A stretch of DNA of 64,000 bases from Desulfurispirillum indicum S5 (GTDB lineage Bacteria; Chrysiogenota; Chrysiogenetes; Chrysiogenales; Chrysiogenaceae): contig NC_014836.1 of NCBI RefSeq assembly GCF_000177635.2, forward strand, positions 2,058,001 to 2,122,000. The letters are read 5' to 3'. The notes beneath the pieces are model-generated. The model did no database searches. It was not told the origin of the DNA and saw only the letters and a program-made list of their open reading frames with translations. Of this stretch, positions 18,354 to 28,625 are shown piece by piece. Each line of letters opens with the position of its first letter. Positions within the stretch are counted from its first letter, which is position 1. The translations under genes were made by a program, and so were the position numbers.

Positions 18354-19577
18354 ATGTCGAAAAAAACCAGCGTGAACAAAGTTGTCCTGGCATACAGCGG
18401 CGGCCTTGACACCAGTGTCATTCTCAAATGGCTCATCAAGGAATACGACTGCGAGGTCATCGCCTTTACCGCCGACCTCGGCCAGGAAGAGGAGCTGGAC
18501 TCCGTCAAACCCAAGGCCCTGAAGACAGGCGCGTCCAAGGTGTACATCGAAGACCTGCGCGACGAGTTCGCCCGCGACTTCATCTACCCCATGATGCGCT
18601 CCAGCTGTGTCTATGAAGGCCGCTATCTGCTGGGAACATCCATCGCCCGTCCCCTGATCACCAAGGGCATGATGGATATTGTCGCCCGCGAAAGCGCCGA
18701 TGCCATCAGCCATGGCGCCACCGGCAAGGGCAATGACCAGGTACGCTTCGAGCTGGCCGCCTACCACTACGACCCGTCCATCAAGGTCATCGCCCCCTGG
18801 CGCGAATGGGATCTCAACTCCCGCGACGCCCTGGTGAAATTCGCCAAAGACAATGATATCGAAATACCACCAGCCAAGAAATCCCCCTACTCGCGGGACC
18901 GCAACCTGATGCATATCTCCCACGAGGGTAATAATCTGGAAGATCCATGGTGGGAACCCGACGAGGATGTCTACGTCCTGACCGTCTCCCCGGAAAAAGC
19001 CCCTGACAAGCCAACCTGGCTGGAGATTGACTTCCAGCACGGCAACGCGGTGGCCATTAACGGCAAAGCCATGTCACCCCTGGAGATATTCCAGTACCTC
19101 AACAAAGTCGGCGGCGCCAACGGTGTGGGACGGCTGGATCTGCTGGAAAACCGCTATGTGGGCATGAAGTCCCGTGGCGTCTATGAAACTCCCGGCGGCA
19201 CCATCTACCACGCAGCCCATCGCGGCATGGAAGAACTCACCATGGACCGCGAAGTCATGAACCTGCGCGACTCCCTGATCCCCCGCTATGCCGCCATGGT
19301 CTATAACGGCTACTGGTTCTCCCCCGAGCGCGAAGCGCTGCAGGCGCTCATCGACGAGACCCAGAAGACCGTCAACGGCACCGTCCGCATGAAAATCTAT
19401 AAGGGCAACGTCAGCGTCACCGGCCGCAAGTCGGCCACAGACTCCCTGTTTGACGCCAACATCTCCACCTTCGAAGAAGACCATCAGGTCTACAATCAGG
19501 CTGACGCGGAGGGCTTTATCAAGCTCAACGCCCTGCGCCTGAAAATCCGCAGCAAGCTGTACGGGAAAAAGAAGTAA
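18354..19577 (+). CDS. argG: Argininosuccinate synthase
   Basis: ArgG joins citrulline and aspartate using ATP. The 407-residue protein starts with the PP-loop [17 protein letters not shown] and has [13 protein letters not shown]. The ATG at 18354 follows CTGGAGGAACC. argH is not in the window. The 80 bp gap upstream might hold its own promoter, but I see no convincing one. Confidence 0.97.
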   Translation: MSKKTSVNKVVLAYSGGLDTSVILKWLIKEYDCEVIAFTADLGQEEELDSVKPKALKTGASKVYIEDLRDEFARDFIYPMMRSSCVYEGRYLLGTSIARPLITKGMMDIVARESADAISHGATGKGNDQVRFELAAYHYDPSIKVIAPWREWDLNSRDALVKFAKDNDIEIPPAKKSPYSRDRNLMHISHEGNNLEDPWWEPDEDVYVLTVSPEKAPDKPTWLEIDFQHGNAVAINGKAMSPLEIFQYLNKVGGANGVGRLDLLENRYVGMKSRGVYETPGGTIYHAAHRGMEELTMDREVMNLRDSLIPRYAAMVYNGYWFSPEREALQALIDETQKTVNGTVRMKIYKGNVSVTGRKSATDSLFDANISTFEEDHQVYNQADAEGFIKLNALRLKIRSKLYGKKK

Positions 19578-19578
19578 T

Positions 19579-20130
19579 ATGTCTTCACACCTCGGCAGTC
19601 TGCCCCACCACCAGCAGCAGGAGATGCTGCAGCTGGTGCGCGACACCATCGGCCAGGAGCTCAAACTCGTGAGCCCAAAGGCACACTATGATATCCCGGC
19701 CATGGAAAGCGGTCTCTTCGTGACCCTCACCCTGGAGGGTCAGCTGCGCGGCTGCATAGGTACTTTTTTGCCACAGCCACTGCGAGAGAACCTCACCTCC
19801 ATGGCCTGCGCGGCGGCTTTCGGCGACTATCGCTTCAAGCCGCTCCAGGCCACGGAATTTGAGATGATCGCCATTGAAGTAACGGTTCTGGCTCCACCAA
19901 AGCCCGTAGGCATTGATGACATCGTTGTCGGTCGCCACGGCCTCATGGTATCCCTTGGCTCTCAGCGCGGGGTTCTGCTGCCCCAGGTCGCCATAGAGCA
20001 CCAGTGGAGCCGTGAGGAGTTCCTCAGCTTTACCTGCATCAAGGCTGGACTGCCCAAGGAGGCCTACCGCAGTCCCGACTGCACCATTGAAGCCGTTGAA
20101 GCCTTTATTATAAAGGATGTAACGGGGTGA
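19579..20130 (+). CDS. AMMECR1-domain protein (AmmeMemoRadiSam system protein A type)
   Basis: The 183-residue protein is a single AMMECR1 domain with the invariant LRGCIGTF motif at about residues 55-62 and AAFGDYRF downstream. The family occurs beside Memo and radical SAM proteins in many prokaryotes, but neither partner is visible here and its biochemical role is not established. It begins 1 bp after argG and ends 34 bp before hppA. Confidence 0.9.
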   Translation: MSSHLGSLPHHQQQEMLQLVRDTIGQELKLVSPKAHYDIPAMESGLFVTLTLEGQLRGCIGTFLPQPLRENLTSMACAAAFGDYRFKPLQATEFEMIAIEVTVLAPPKPVGIDDIVVGRHGLMVSLGSQRGVLLPQVAIEHQWSREEFLSFTCIKAGLPKEAYRSPDCTIEAVEAFIIKDVTG

Positions 20131-20164
20131 TACCCCGCAGAATACACATTGAAGGAGAACCCTC

Positions 20165-22231
20165 ATGACGTCTGTGTTATTTGCCTTGGTCTGTTCAATC
20201 CTGGGAATTGCGATGGGACTGGTGTTTACCAGAAAAATTTCCGCCATGCCCGCTGGTGACGAGAAAATGACCTCCATCGCTGCCGCGATTCAGGAAGGCG
20301 CATCGGCCTATCTGACGCGCCAGTACAAGGCAATCGCCATTGTCGGCATCATTGTAACTATCGCTATTTTCGTATTTATCGGACTGGTTGAAGACTTTGC
20401 CCATGGCGCCTTCCAGGCCATCGGCTTTATCATTGGTGCCGTGCTCAGCGCCCTGGCTGGTTTTATCGGCATGAACGTCAGCGTCCGTGCCAACGTTCGC
20501 GTAGCGGCCGCGGCCCGCGAGGGACTGCAAAGCGCCCACAAGGTTGCCTTCATGGGTGGCGCCGTTACTGGTCTGCTGGTTGTGGGCCTGGGTCTGCTGG
20601 GTGTTGCCGGTTACTATTTCATCCTGACCCTTGTCATGCCTGCCAGCAGCCACGGCCATGAAGCCGCTGTCATCTCCCTGATCGGCCTGGCTTTCGGTTC
20701 CAGCCTTATCTCCATGTTCGCCCGCCTTGGCGGTGGTATTTACACCAAAGCTGCCGATGTTGGCGCTGACCTGGTGGGAAAAGTGGAAGCAGGCATTCCT
20801 GAAGACGATCCCCGCAACCCGGCCGTCATTGCCGACAACGTGGGCGACAACGTGGGCGACTGCGCCGGTATGGCGGCTGACCTCTTCGAAACCTATGCCG
20901 TAACCGCCATCGCGGCCATGCTGATTGCCGCCTTCATGGTAAGCGACAGCTTCAGCGTCGTCACCTACCCCCTGGTTCTCGGCGGTATCAGCATCCTGGG
21001 CTCCATCATCGGCAGCTTCTACACCAAACTCACCAATGACAATGTCATGGGCTCCCTCTATAAATCACTGGCCATCAGCGCCATCATCAGCGCCATCCTC
21101 TTTTATCCCGCCACCACCATGATGCTGGAAGGCTTTGTGGAGAACCCGCTGAATGTCTTCTTCTGTGCCATCATCGGCCTGGCGGTCACCGGACTGATCT
21201 TCTACATCACGGAATACTATACCTCCACAGCCTATGGCCCCGTGAAGAAAATTGCCGCCGCCAGTGAATCCGGCAGCGCCACCAACATCATCGCCGGACT
21301 GGCCATTGGATTGCAATCCACAGCGCCCGTGGTCATGGTCATCGTCATGGGCATCATCTTCTCCTACATGCTGGCTGGCGTCTTCGGAGTGGCCATTGCC
21401 GCCATGAGTCTGCTGTCCATGGCCGGCATGATCGTCACCCTCGACGCCTACGGCCCCATCACCGACAATGCCGGTGGTATCGCTGAAATGAGCGAGCTGG
21501 ACGCCAACGTGCGCAATGTCACCGATAAACTGGACGCCGTGGGCAACACCACCAAAGCCGTAACCAAAGGCTACGCTATCGGCTCCGCCGGACTGGCCAG
21601 TATCGTACTTTTCTCCGCCTACAAAGTCGACCTGGAGCGCATCAAGGGCATTACCATGGAGTTCCTGCTCTCTGATCCCTTCGTCATCGCTGGTCTCTTC
21701 ATCGGTGGTATGGTCCCCTTCCTCGTAGGCGCTTACGCCATGGAAGCCGTTGGCAAAGCTGCCGGCGCCGTTATCGAAGAAGTCCGCCGTCAGTTCCGCA
21801 ACAATCCGAAAATCATGCAAGGCACCGAAAAGCCCGACTACTACCAGTGCGTGAATATCGTTACCGGTGAAGCCATCAAGCAGATGATCATTCCCGCTCT
21901 GCTGCCCGTGCTGGTGCCTATCCTGGCGGTTATTATCGGAACAATGATCGCGCCCGACGCTGCCCCCAAGATTCTCGCTGGCGTCCTCATCGGCTGCATC
22001 GTAACTGGTATCTTTGTGGCGGTCTCCCTGTGCAACAGTGGTGGCGCCTGGGATAACGCCAAGAAGTACATTGAAGACGGCCACCATGGAGGCAAAGGCT
22101 CCGAAGCCCACAAAGCTGCGGTAACCGGCGACACCGTCGGTGACCCCTACAAGGACACCGCCGGCCCCGCCATCAATCCCGTCATCAAAGTTATCAACGT
22201 CGTGGCCCTGCTGCTGATTCCCTTCCTCTGA
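20165..22231 (+). CDS. hppA: Membrane-bound H+-translocating pyrophosphatase, K+-independent type
   Basis: The 688-residue protein has about 16 membrane helices and couples PPi hydrolysis to proton export. The catalytic segments [20 protein letters not shown] and [18 protein letters not shown] are intact. The subtype residue is Lys464 in [10 protein letters not shown]; lysine here marks the K+-independent, proton-pumping class, whereas K+-dependent (including Na+-pumping) enzymes have alanine. A good ribosome binding site (AAGGAG) stands before the ATG and a strong terminator follows. Confidence 0.96.
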   Translation: MTSVLFALVCSILGIAMGLVFTRKISAMPAGDEKMTSIAAAIQEGASAYLTRQYKAIAIVGIIVTIAIFVFIGLVEDFAHGAFQAIGFIIGAVLSALAGFIGMNVSVRANVRVAAAAREGLQSAHKVAFMGGAVTGLLVVGLGLLGVAGYYFILTLVMPASSHGHEAAVISLIGLAFGSSLISMFARLGGGIYTKAADVGADLVGKVEAGIPEDDPRNPAVIADNVGDNVGDCAGMAADLFETYAVTAIAAMLIAAFMVSDSFSVVTYPLVLGGISILGSIIGSFYTKLTNDNVMGSLYKSLAISAIISAILFYPATTMMLEGFVENPLNVFFCAIIGLAVTGLIFYITEYYTSTAYGPVKKIAAASESGSATNIIAGLAIGLQSTAPVVMVIVMGIIFSYMLAGVFGVAIAAMSLLSMAGMIVTLDAYGPITDNAGGIAEMSELDANVRNVTDKLDAVGNTTKAVTKGYAIGSAGLASIVLFSAYKVDLERIKGITMEFLLSDPFVIAGLFIGGMVPFLVGAYAMEAVGKAAGAVIEEVRRQFRNNPKIMQGTEKPDYYQCVNIVTGEAIKQMIIPALLPVLVPILAVIIGTMIAPDAAPKILAGVLIGCIVTGIFVAVSLCNSGGAWDNAKKYIEDGHHGGKGSEAHKAAVTGDTVGDPYKDTAGPAINPVIKVINVVALLLIPFL

Positions 22232-22260
22232 TCGCCAGCACAGTACGCACATAAACAGCC

Positions 22261-22292
22261 GCCCCGCTCACACACGTGAGCGGGGCGTTTTC
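22261..22292 (+). terminator. Rho-independent terminator after hppA
   Basis: An 11 bp perfect stem (GCCCCGCTCAC/GTGAGCGGGGC) with a 4-base loop is followed by GTTTTCT. It closes the long + strand block from hprK to hppA. Confidence 0.9.
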
Positions 22293-22390
22293 TGTACAGA
22301 ACAAATCCAAAACCCTGTCAAGCAGAAGAGATCCTCTCACCCGTTGCTGCGCCTGCGCAGATACTGTCTGAAAAGGTTCAAGTTCTCCCA

Positions 22391-22426
22391 TTCGCGCTTA
22401 TTGGCGTTCATTTGCGGCTAATGCTC
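22391..22426. repeat. Short 11-base periodic repeat remnant
   Basis: Three imperfect 11-base units read CGCGCTTATTG, GCGTTCATTTG and CGGCTAATGCT in a row, just before the end of the L,D-transpeptidase gene. It is non-coding. It may be a worn copy of a dispersed repeat, which cannot be tested in one window. Confidence 0.4.
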
Positions 22427-22439
22427 AGCCTTTTGCCCG

Positions 22440-23492
22440 TCAGGAATCTCCCTCCTGAATCACCACCCGATCCCCTTCACGCATAAGCTTGTACAGCTGC
22501 TCAGCCACATCATTATGGGTGCGGATGCAACCGCTGCTCATGCGTTGGCCGATGCTGTCCAGATTGCGAGTGCCGTGGATTGCGTAAGTCTTGCCGATAT
22601 TGAGGGCAAAATTGCCCAGCACGCCGGGAAAACAGCGTTGTCCAGCGGCAATATCCGCCGCATAACGCTCCTCCTTTTCCATGGAGGGAGGAATGCACCA
22701 TTCGATGCCATCGGGCTCATAGATCTTCCAGCGAACGGCATACTCACCGGGCTCGGTGAAGTAGCAGTTGCCCCCCTGCTCCCGTGGCATGCACTCATCG
22801 CGCCCAAGCCCAACGAGCGCGGTATAGATGATGCGCTCCTGTCCCCGTGAGTCCACTTCATGGACATTGAGCAGAAAACTCTCCTTGTTGATGACAATAT
22901 ACCGGCTGTGCCCCGGCTTCAATGGAACCAGCGGTACCGTCGGGCGGGTGATATCCCGCACTCCGCTGCGGTGTACCCACCAGGATTCACGATTGGGAGT
23001 CCAGGCATCACCGGGAAAATAGCCGGTAACGCGAATCCAGTCACCGGCCTGCCGGTTGGAGGTAAAGCGACTGCCCACCTCCCATGTGTCCAGAACCGTC
23101 TCTCCCCCGGCCTCATCACGCACATAGAGCAGTTGCACCGCCTCATAGGTGCGCGCTTCCACGCTTCGTTCCTGTGGAATATCCTGGAAGACATGTTCCT
23201 TGTGCACCCACCAGATCCCGGGCGCGGCCTTCCAGCTCCCTTCAGGGAAATATCCGGTTATGCGCAGCCACGGGCCAGACTCCTCATTGGACGTAAAGGG
23301 CGTACCCGCGTACCAGGTTCCGATGGCGTCTCCATCGGGGCGGTTAAAAATCGGCGCGTCGGCAGTAATCGTCAGGGCGCTGGTGCCCGCAGAGGCAACC
23401 ACCACACGGGAGTCGGGCTGGGAAAGAGCGGAAAGGGGAGAAAGCAGGAGGAAAAGGCACAGCAGCATACGGGAAGAATATTTCGTGAACAT
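22440..23492 (-). CDS. L,D-transpeptidase (YkuD) with two SH3-like repeats, exported
   Basis: The 350-residue protein starts with a signal peptide (MLLCLFLLLSPLSALS region), followed by two related SH3-like modules (each with WLRITGYFPEGSW or WIRVTGYFPGDAW and a following WWVH). The C-terminal YkuD domain has HGTRNLDSIG and the catalytic SSGCIRTHN with Cys at about 322. Such enzymes make 3-3 crosslinks in peptidoglycan or attach proteins to it, in the periplasm. I place the start at ATG 23492; the ribosome binding site is weak. It is divergent from hflX. Confidence 0.9.
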   Translation of the reverse strand: MFTKYSSRMLLCLFLLLSPLSALSQPDSRVVVASAGTSALTITADAPIFNRPDGDAIGTWYAGTPFTSNEESGPWLRITGYFPEGSWKAAPGIWWVHKEHVFQDIPQERSVEARTYEAVQLLYVRDEAGGETVLDTWEVGSRFTSNRQAGDWIRVTGYFPGDAWTPNRESWWVHRSGVRDITRPTVPLVPLKPGHSRYIVINKESFLLNVHEVDSRGQERIIYTALVGLGRDECMPREQGGNCYFTEPGEYAVRWKIYEPDGIEWCIPPSMEKEERYAADIAAGQRCFPGVLGNFALNIGKTYAIHGTRNLDSIGQRMSSGCIRTHNDVAEQLYKLMREGDRVVIQEGDS

Positions 23493-23624
23493 GGTCGTGT
23501 TGTTTCTCGCTTTTGATGATAAAATGCATTTTCCTGTGAAGGGTTTTATAGAAATACGTGGCATATTGCACTGCTGTCAAGATCTTTCCGGTAAATGTAC
23601 CAGGAAGAGCTGAAAGGATACTTC

Positions 23625-24896
23625 TTGTTTGACCGATATCAACGTGGCGAGCAGGCCATCATCGTCCATGTCAACTTCTCCCGACAGACCATGGATGCAG
23701 AAGATCTCAATGAGTGCATGGAGCTGGCGCAATCCGCCGGCGCTTCAGTACTCAGCGTGTTTCAGTGCAACCGCGACGAGCCCGACTCGCGCCTGTACAT
23801 CGGCAGCGGCAAAGCCCAGGAGATCGCCCAATACGTGGAAGAGCAGGCCGTTGAAATCGCCATCTTCAACCATACCCTCAGCCCCACCCAGGAGCGCAAC
23901 CTGGAGAAACTGTTTCAGTGCCGGGTCATCGACCGTACCGGCCTGATCCTCGATATTTTCGCCCAGCGCGCCCGCACCTTTGAGGGCAAACTCCAGGTGG
24001 AGCTTGCCCAGCTGCGCTATATGTCCACCCGCCTGGTACGGGGCTGGACACACCTGGAACGCCAGAAGGGCGGCATCGGCATGCGTGGCCCCGGTGAAAC
24101 CCAGCTGGAAACAGACCGTCGCCTGATCCGCAAACGCATCGAGTATATTCAGCAGCGGCTGGAAAAAGTCACCCGCCAGCGCCAGCAGGTCCGGCAGCAC
24201 CGCACCCGCCACGAGAAGGCCACCATCTCGCTGGTCGGCTACACCAACGCTGGCAAATCCACCCTCTTCAACGCCCTGACCACCTCCACCGTCTATGCCC
24301 ACGATCAGCTCTTCGCCACCCTGGACCCCACCATCCGCTCCCTCAGCCTGCCCGGCATGCCCGACGCCTTCCTGGCCGATACCGTGGGATTCATCCGCCA
24401 CCTGCCGCACACCCTGGTGGCCGCCTTTCGCTCCACCCTGCAGGAGACCCGTGAAAGCACACTGCTGCTCCACGTCATGGACGCCTCCCACGAAGAGCTG
24501 GAACGCAACCGGGAATCCGTGCTGAAAGTTCTGGAAGATATTGAAGCCATCGAAGTGGCACAGCTGGAGGTGATGAACAAGATCGACCGCATCCCCGAAG
24601 GCATTGAGCCCCATATCGACTACGACGACGAAGGAAAGCCCCGGCGGGTATGGATCAGCGCCCTGCGGGGACAGGGACTTGATCTGCTGCGCCAGGCCGT
24701 CGCCCAGCTTTTGGAACCACAGCTGAAAAGAAGCCACATCGTCCTTGGCCCCGCCCAGGGAAAACTGCGCGCGCTGCTCTACGAACGCAACGCCATTGTC
24801 AACGAAACCCTCGACGATGAAGGCAACTGGATACTTGAGGTCTTCCTCGCCCGGGAGCACCTCGAGCGCCTGCTGGAGAGCCATCCCCCGTGCTGA
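23625..24896 (+). CDS. hflX: GTPase HflX
   Basis: HflX binds ribosomes and splits stalled 70S particles. The protein has the N-terminal HflX domain, the GPGETQLETDRR linker, the G1 loop GYTNAGKSTLFN, DTVGFIRHLPH (G3) and NKID (G4). I place the start at TTG 23625 (FDRYQRGEQA), which is 6 bases after AAAGGA and matches the usual family start, giving 423 residues. ATG 23595 would add 10 residues but has no ribosome binding site. The stop overlaps the next gene by 7 bp. Confidence 0.94.
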   Translation: MFDRYQRGEQAIIVHVNFSRQTMDAEDLNECMELAQSAGASVLSVFQCNRDEPDSRLYIGSGKAQEIAQYVEEQAVEIAIFNHTLSPTQERNLEKLFQCRVIDRTGLILDIFAQRARTFEGKLQVELAQLRYMSTRLVRGWTHLERQKGGIGMRGPGETQLETDRRLIRKRIEYIQQRLEKVTRQRQQVRQHRTRHEKATISLVGYTNAGKSTLFNALTTSTVYAHDQLFATLDPTIRSLSLPGMPDAFLADTVGFIRHLPHTLVAAFRSTLQETRESTLLLHVMDASHEELERNRESVLKVLEDIEAIEVAQLEVMNKIDRIPEGIEPHIDYDDEGKPRRVWISALRGQGLDLLRQAVAQLLEPQLKRSHIVLGPAQGKLRALLYERNAIVNETLDDEGNWILEVFLAREHLERLLESHPPC

Positions 24897-25639
24897 ATCT
24901 GCTGAAGTACCTGGTACTGCCTCCCGTCATCAATGCCCTGCTCATCGCAGTCGGCAGCCTGCTGTGCATAAGGAGCCACCGTCGTCTGGGCATAACACTG
25001 TGGAGCATCGGCCTCCTGAGCCTGCTGCTGCTCAGCCTGCCCGTCACCAGTGCCTGGCTGCACAGTGGCCTGCAGCAGCACCCCCCACCCACCGGGAAAG
25101 ACATACGCCGCGCCCAGGCTATCGTCATCCTGGGCGGTGGACGCGATTACGGCGCACCGGAATTTGGCGCGGAAGACGCCCCCGGCAACGCCACCTGGCG
25201 ACGCCTGGCCTATGGAGCACACCTGGCCAGACAAAGTGGTCTGCCCATCCTGGTCAGCGGCGGACGGGTACACGGCGAACTCCACAGTGAAGCCTGGCTG
25301 ATGGATCAGGCCCTGCGACACTCCTTTGGTCTCGAAGCCCAGTGGAGAGAAGAGCACAGCCGCACCACCAGAGAAAACGCTCGCTACAGCGCCCCCATCC
25401 TCCAAAACGCAGACATCACGCATATTCTGCTGGTCACCCAGGCCTGGCACCTGCCCCGCGCCCTGCCTGAATTTCGCCGCCAGGGCCTTGAAGTCATCCC
25501 CGCTCCCACCGACTTCGCCAGCCCGCCACCAGGAGGCATTATCGCCTGGATACCTCGCGCCCATCATCTCGAGCGCAGCACCCAGGCCATCCACGAGTGG
25601 CTCGGCAAAGCCGTTTACCGCCTCCTCGGCAGCTCCTGA
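24890..25639 (+). CDS. YdcF/ElyC-like (DUF218) membrane-anchored protein
   Basis: The 249-residue protein has two N-terminal membrane helices (about 8-24 and 33-52) and a DUF218 domain with IVILGGG at the start of the fold, ILVSGGR, TRENA and LLVTQAWHLPRA. The family includes ElyC and SanA, linked to envelope integrity and peptidoglycan precursors; the exact reaction is not known. It starts at GTG 24890 inside hflX and its end overlaps the convergent dmeF by 25 bp. Confidence 0.88.
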   Translation: MLNLLKYLVLPPVINALLIAVGSLLCIRSHRRLGITLWSIGLLSLLLLSLPVTSAWLHSGLQQHPPPTGKDIRRAQAIVILGGGRDYGAPEFGAEDAPGNATWRRLAYGAHLARQSGLPILVSGGRVHGELHSEAWLMDQALRHSFGLEAQWREEHSRTTRENARYSAPILQNADITHILLVTQAWHLPRALPEFRRQGLEVIPAPTDFASPPPGGIIAWIPRAHHLERSTQAIHEWLGKAVYRLLGSS

Positions 25640-26628
25640 CACTCCTCACAGTAGTACACTTCGATAATCGGATGATGGATGCCCGCCATATCCGCCAACT
25701 GCTCCTTGTACACCTCCGGAGAAACCGGATGGTGACTGACCACCGAAGCCATCAGCGTCCACGCCCCCTGGCCCACCGACCACAGGTGCAGATCCGTCAC
25801 ACGGCTGTCGGCAACCCCCTCCAGACGGCTGCGAATCCGGTTACGCAGCTGCTTCGGCCCCTCGGCATCCAGCAGTACCGCACTGGTCTGGCGCAGCAAG
25901 CCAAAAGACCAGCGCAGAATCACCAGCGAAGCCACCAGGGCAATCACCGGATCTAGCCAGTTCCAACCCCAGAGCCAGGCCGCCAGCAAGCCGACAATAG
26001 CCGCCACCGAGGTCACCGCGTCGGCGATGACATGCACCAGCGCCGCCCGCAGATTATTATCCTGATGGTGATGGTGAGATTCATGGGAGTCCCCATGATG
26101 ATGGTCGTGATCGTGATCATGGCTGTGATGGTGATCGTGACTTCCCGCCAGCAGCCAAGCGGAAACCAGATTGACCAGCAAGCCGATCACCGCCACCATC
26201 AGAGCCTCCATGGCATAAAGCGACTGGGGATTGAGCAGACGGTTCACCGACTCGTACACCAGCCAGAGAATGGAAGCTCCCAGGAAAAGGGCGCTGGTGT
26301 AGGCCGCCAGATCTGCAATCTTGCCACTGCCCAGACTCAAGCGGCGATCATGGGCGTGGCGCCGCGCCAGGTAGTACGCCAGCGTCGCCAGCCCCAGCGC
26401 CACCGTGTGACCACCCATGTGAATTCCGTCCGCCAGCAGGGCCATTGACCCCGTCAGCCAGCCACCGGCAATCTCGCCAATCATGGTCACCAGCGTCAGT
26501 ATGGTGACGATCAGCGTGCGCCGTTCCGCGCTGCGCTTCGTCCCCTGACCGAAATCGTGTTCACTGTTTATGCGCGCCACCAGGGTACAGGTGTCCATGG
26601 ATGGCGCAGAAGAAGCGTGTGTTGCCAT
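25615..26628 (-). CDS. dmeF: CDF-family divalent metal exporter, DmeF type
   Basis: A 337-residue inner membrane antiporter exporting divalent metals. It has six hydrophobic helices; the metal site residues lie in LLADGIHMGGH (helix II) and HVIADAVTSV (helix V), and a histidine-rich cytoplasmic loop (HDHHHSHDHDHDHHHGDSH) sits between helices IV and V. The N-terminal HDFGQ segment and overall pattern match DmeF (Co/Ni) rather than CzcD. The ATG at 26628 follows GGGAG; the reading upstream starts from a TTG. It is the first gene of the long - strand metal island. Confidence 0.9.
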   Translation of the reverse strand: MATHASSAPSMDTCTLVARINSEHDFGQGTKRSAERRTLIVTILTLVTMIGEIAGGWLTGSMALLADGIHMGGHTVALGLATLAYYLARRHAHDRRLSLGSGKIADLAAYTSALFLGASILWLVYESVNRLLNPQSLYAMEALMVAVIGLLVNLVSAWLLAGSHDHHHSHDHDHDHHHGDSHESHHHHQDNNLRAALVHVIADAVTSVAAIVGLLAAWLWGWNWLDPVIALVASLVILRWSFGLLRQTSAVLLDAEGPKQLRNRIRSRLEGVADSRVTDLHLWSVGQGAWTLMASVVSHHPVSPEVYKEQLADMAGIHHPIIEVYYCEECQELPRRR

Positions 26629-26771
26629 ACAAAGTGCTCCCAAAGAGAATATCCGGCCAGCACGACCGGTGAGCGTTCAGGCCCATTCATCAGAAGAAGC
26701 ATGATAGACCCGGCTAACCGGAAAATCAACTGGGCGCGTACTTCATTGGCAGCGGATTATGAAAATGTCTT

Positions 26772-27413
26772 TCACGAAGACAACCTGTTTCGGTACAGAA
26801 CCACAGCAGAAGCAGCAAAAAACAGGGCAAACATGATGTTAAACCTGCCACCTTCCAGGAGAACCAGCAGGGGTGATGGCAGGTACACAAAAAATGAAGT
26901 CCACAGCCACACCACCAGGGGATGAAAAAACAGTATCCATTTTGGAAACGGCGTACGCCCACGCAGAACCAGAACCATCAGATACAGCAATCCAGCGGCC
27001 ATAAAAAACGCATAGAAATAAAACATGGAAAACGCCGTGACCATGAGTTGCTCCAGAAGAACCGCATGGTCATCCGTACGCGAGACAAAACCAAAGGGCG
27101 CAAACATCGCGTGAAATACAGCGCCAAAAACAATAGCCGCCGCCAGCATGACAAAAATCACTGTTCCGCTGAGCGGAGCCGTTTTTGCCAGTGCCCTTTT
27201 GATGTGGTAGAAACCCGCTATGTAAAAAACCGTGGCCAGTGGCCCACACAGTGCTCCCAGGTGAAGGCGCCAGTCAGAAACACCGGACATGATCCGGAAA
27301 ATATCCTCTTCAAGGCTGGTTACAGGGGTGGGCGTGTAGTAAAAAAGCATATCCCCGGCATACATAATCACCGCCCCCAATAACCCCAGGAGTGCATAAA
27401 CCCATGTTCGCAT
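26772..27413 (-). CDS. Multi-pass membrane protein of unknown function
   Basis: The 213-residue protein has about six hydrophobic helices and few charged residues. Notable segments are MYAGDMLFYY, GPLATVFYIAGF and FHAMFAPFGF. It resembles uncharacterised membrane families such as DUF6796, which I recall only by pattern. It has a good AAAGGAG ribosome binding site and stands 36 bp downstream of the MFS gene in the same direction, so it is probably the tail of the siderophore-type transport operon. Confidence 0.75.
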   Translation of the reverse strand: MRTWVYALLGLLGAVIMYAGDMLFYYTPTPVTSLEEDIFRIMSGVSDWRLHLGALCGPLATVFYIAGFYHIKRALAKTAPLSGTVIFVMLAAAIVFGAVFHAMFAPFGFVSRTDDHAVLLEQLMVTAFSMFYFYAFFMAAGLLYLMVLVLRGRTPFPKWILFFHPLVVWLWTSFFVYLPSPLLVLLEGGRFNIMFALFFAASAVVLYRNRLSS

Positions 27414-27449
27414 ATGTCAGTGCTCCTTTGCATTTTTGACATCAACCAC

Positions 27450-28625
27450 TTATCCAGAAAACCTGCGCCGCATCGCCAGCCCGCCAGAGAGGGCCAGAAC
27501 CAGCAGCAGCACCGCACACACGCCATAGGGAAGTGTTGGGTTCATGCCGTACAGCGCCGCACTGGCCAGTGGCGCAATCACGATGGCGAGCCCCTGGACG
27601 GCTGAAACCGAACCAGCCGCATGGCCCTGTTCCGTGGCGCTCACCGCATTGGCTGCCAGGGCCTGAAACGCCGGAAAAACCAGTCCCATGCCCGCCGCAG
27701 CAATACCGTAACTCACGATCAGACCCAAAGACGCGGATACCTGGGTTACCGCACCAAAACCTGTAGCCGCAACCAGAGCTCCGCTGGTGAGCCATACTTC
27801 AGGTGCAACGGAACGAAACCGCATGACGGCAACCTGAACCGCTATCAACATGACCCCGACACAAGCCATGGCAGAGCCCGCTACTCTGGCCGCACTGGCT
27901 CCGTCGAGATTCAGGCGGTCAAGGGCAAAAAAACCGATACACGTCTGAGCGGTCACCACGGTACCCATGGCAAGCAGGGCACTCGCCAGTGGCAGGCGCA
28001 GACGCGGATCGAAAAGTCGCGGCGGAGCCGCTGAAGCGGCACTACGAGGTTCCGTAGCGGGCAGAAAACGCCACAGCAGCACCACCGCCAGCAGCGGCAG
28101 CACCGCCGCCATATACAGTGGCAACGTCAGGCTCCAGCTGGCCAGCATACCTCCGAGGAGCGGACCCAGCACCATGCCGATGGCATTGGCGGCGCCCAGG
28201 GACGCCATGGCTGAGGTCCGGGTTTCACGGGGAAAACGATCGGCGATCAAGGCCGCGCTGGCAGGGGGAACAGCCGCATAGAAGGCTCCGATCAGGCTGC
28301 GGCTCAGTGACAGGAGGGTCACGGTTACGACGACGCCCAGGGAGAGGTACAGGGCGATATCCAGCACCACCGCCAGCAGCAGATAGGCCAGGGCAAATCC
28401 GCCCATGCTCAGCAGCAGTATCGGCTTGCGTCCATACCTGTCGCTGGCCCTTCCCCAGGGGCGGGCCAGCAGCATCCACAATACGCCAGCCAGGGTGACT
28501 GCCAGCCCGCCATGCCACTCCGCCAATCCCAGAGCCCGTACCAGCGGGCCGACCACCGCGACAAAAGCCATCATCGCCGATACGCACAGGGCGTTGGCAA
28601 TCAGCAGCGGGCGCAGTTCAGTCAC
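27450..28625 (-). CDS. MFS transporter, YbtX-like position
   Basis: A 391-residue major facilitator with 12 hydrophobic helices. The loop 2-3 motif is GRASDRYGRKPIL, and a helix V segment (NAIGMVLGPLLGG) resembles drug-exporter class proteins. It starts at GTG 28625 behind GGGAGG and overlaps the preceding ABC gene by 8 bp. In Yersinia the MFS gene ybtX likewise follows ybtPQ; its role there is unclear. The direction of transport cannot be read, and export of a chelator after iron release is one option. Confidence 0.88.
   Translation of the reverse strand: MTELRPLLIANALCVSAMMAFVAVVGPLVRALGLAEWHGGLAVTLAGVLWMLLARPWGRASDRYGRKPILLLSMGGFALAYLLLAVVLDIALYLSLGVVVTVTLLSLSRSLIGAFYAAVPPASAALIADRFPRETRTSAMASLGAANAIGMVLGPLLGGMLASWSLTLPLYMAAVLPLLAVVLLWRFLPATEPRSAASAAPPRLFDPRLRLPLASALLAMGTVVTAQTCIGFFALDRLNLDGASAARVAGSAMACVGVMLIAVQVAVMRFRSVAPEVWLTSGALVAATGFGAVTQVSASLGLIVSYGIAAAGMGLVFPAFQALAANAVSATEQGHAAGSVSAVQGLAIVIAPLASAALYGMNPTLPYGVCAVLLLVLALSGGLAMRRRFSG

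Noticed and set aside
26629-26771. Ni/Co (czcD-type) riboswitch upstream of dmeF
   Set aside because: I looked for the conserved four-helix junction pattern and found only short CCGG repeats.
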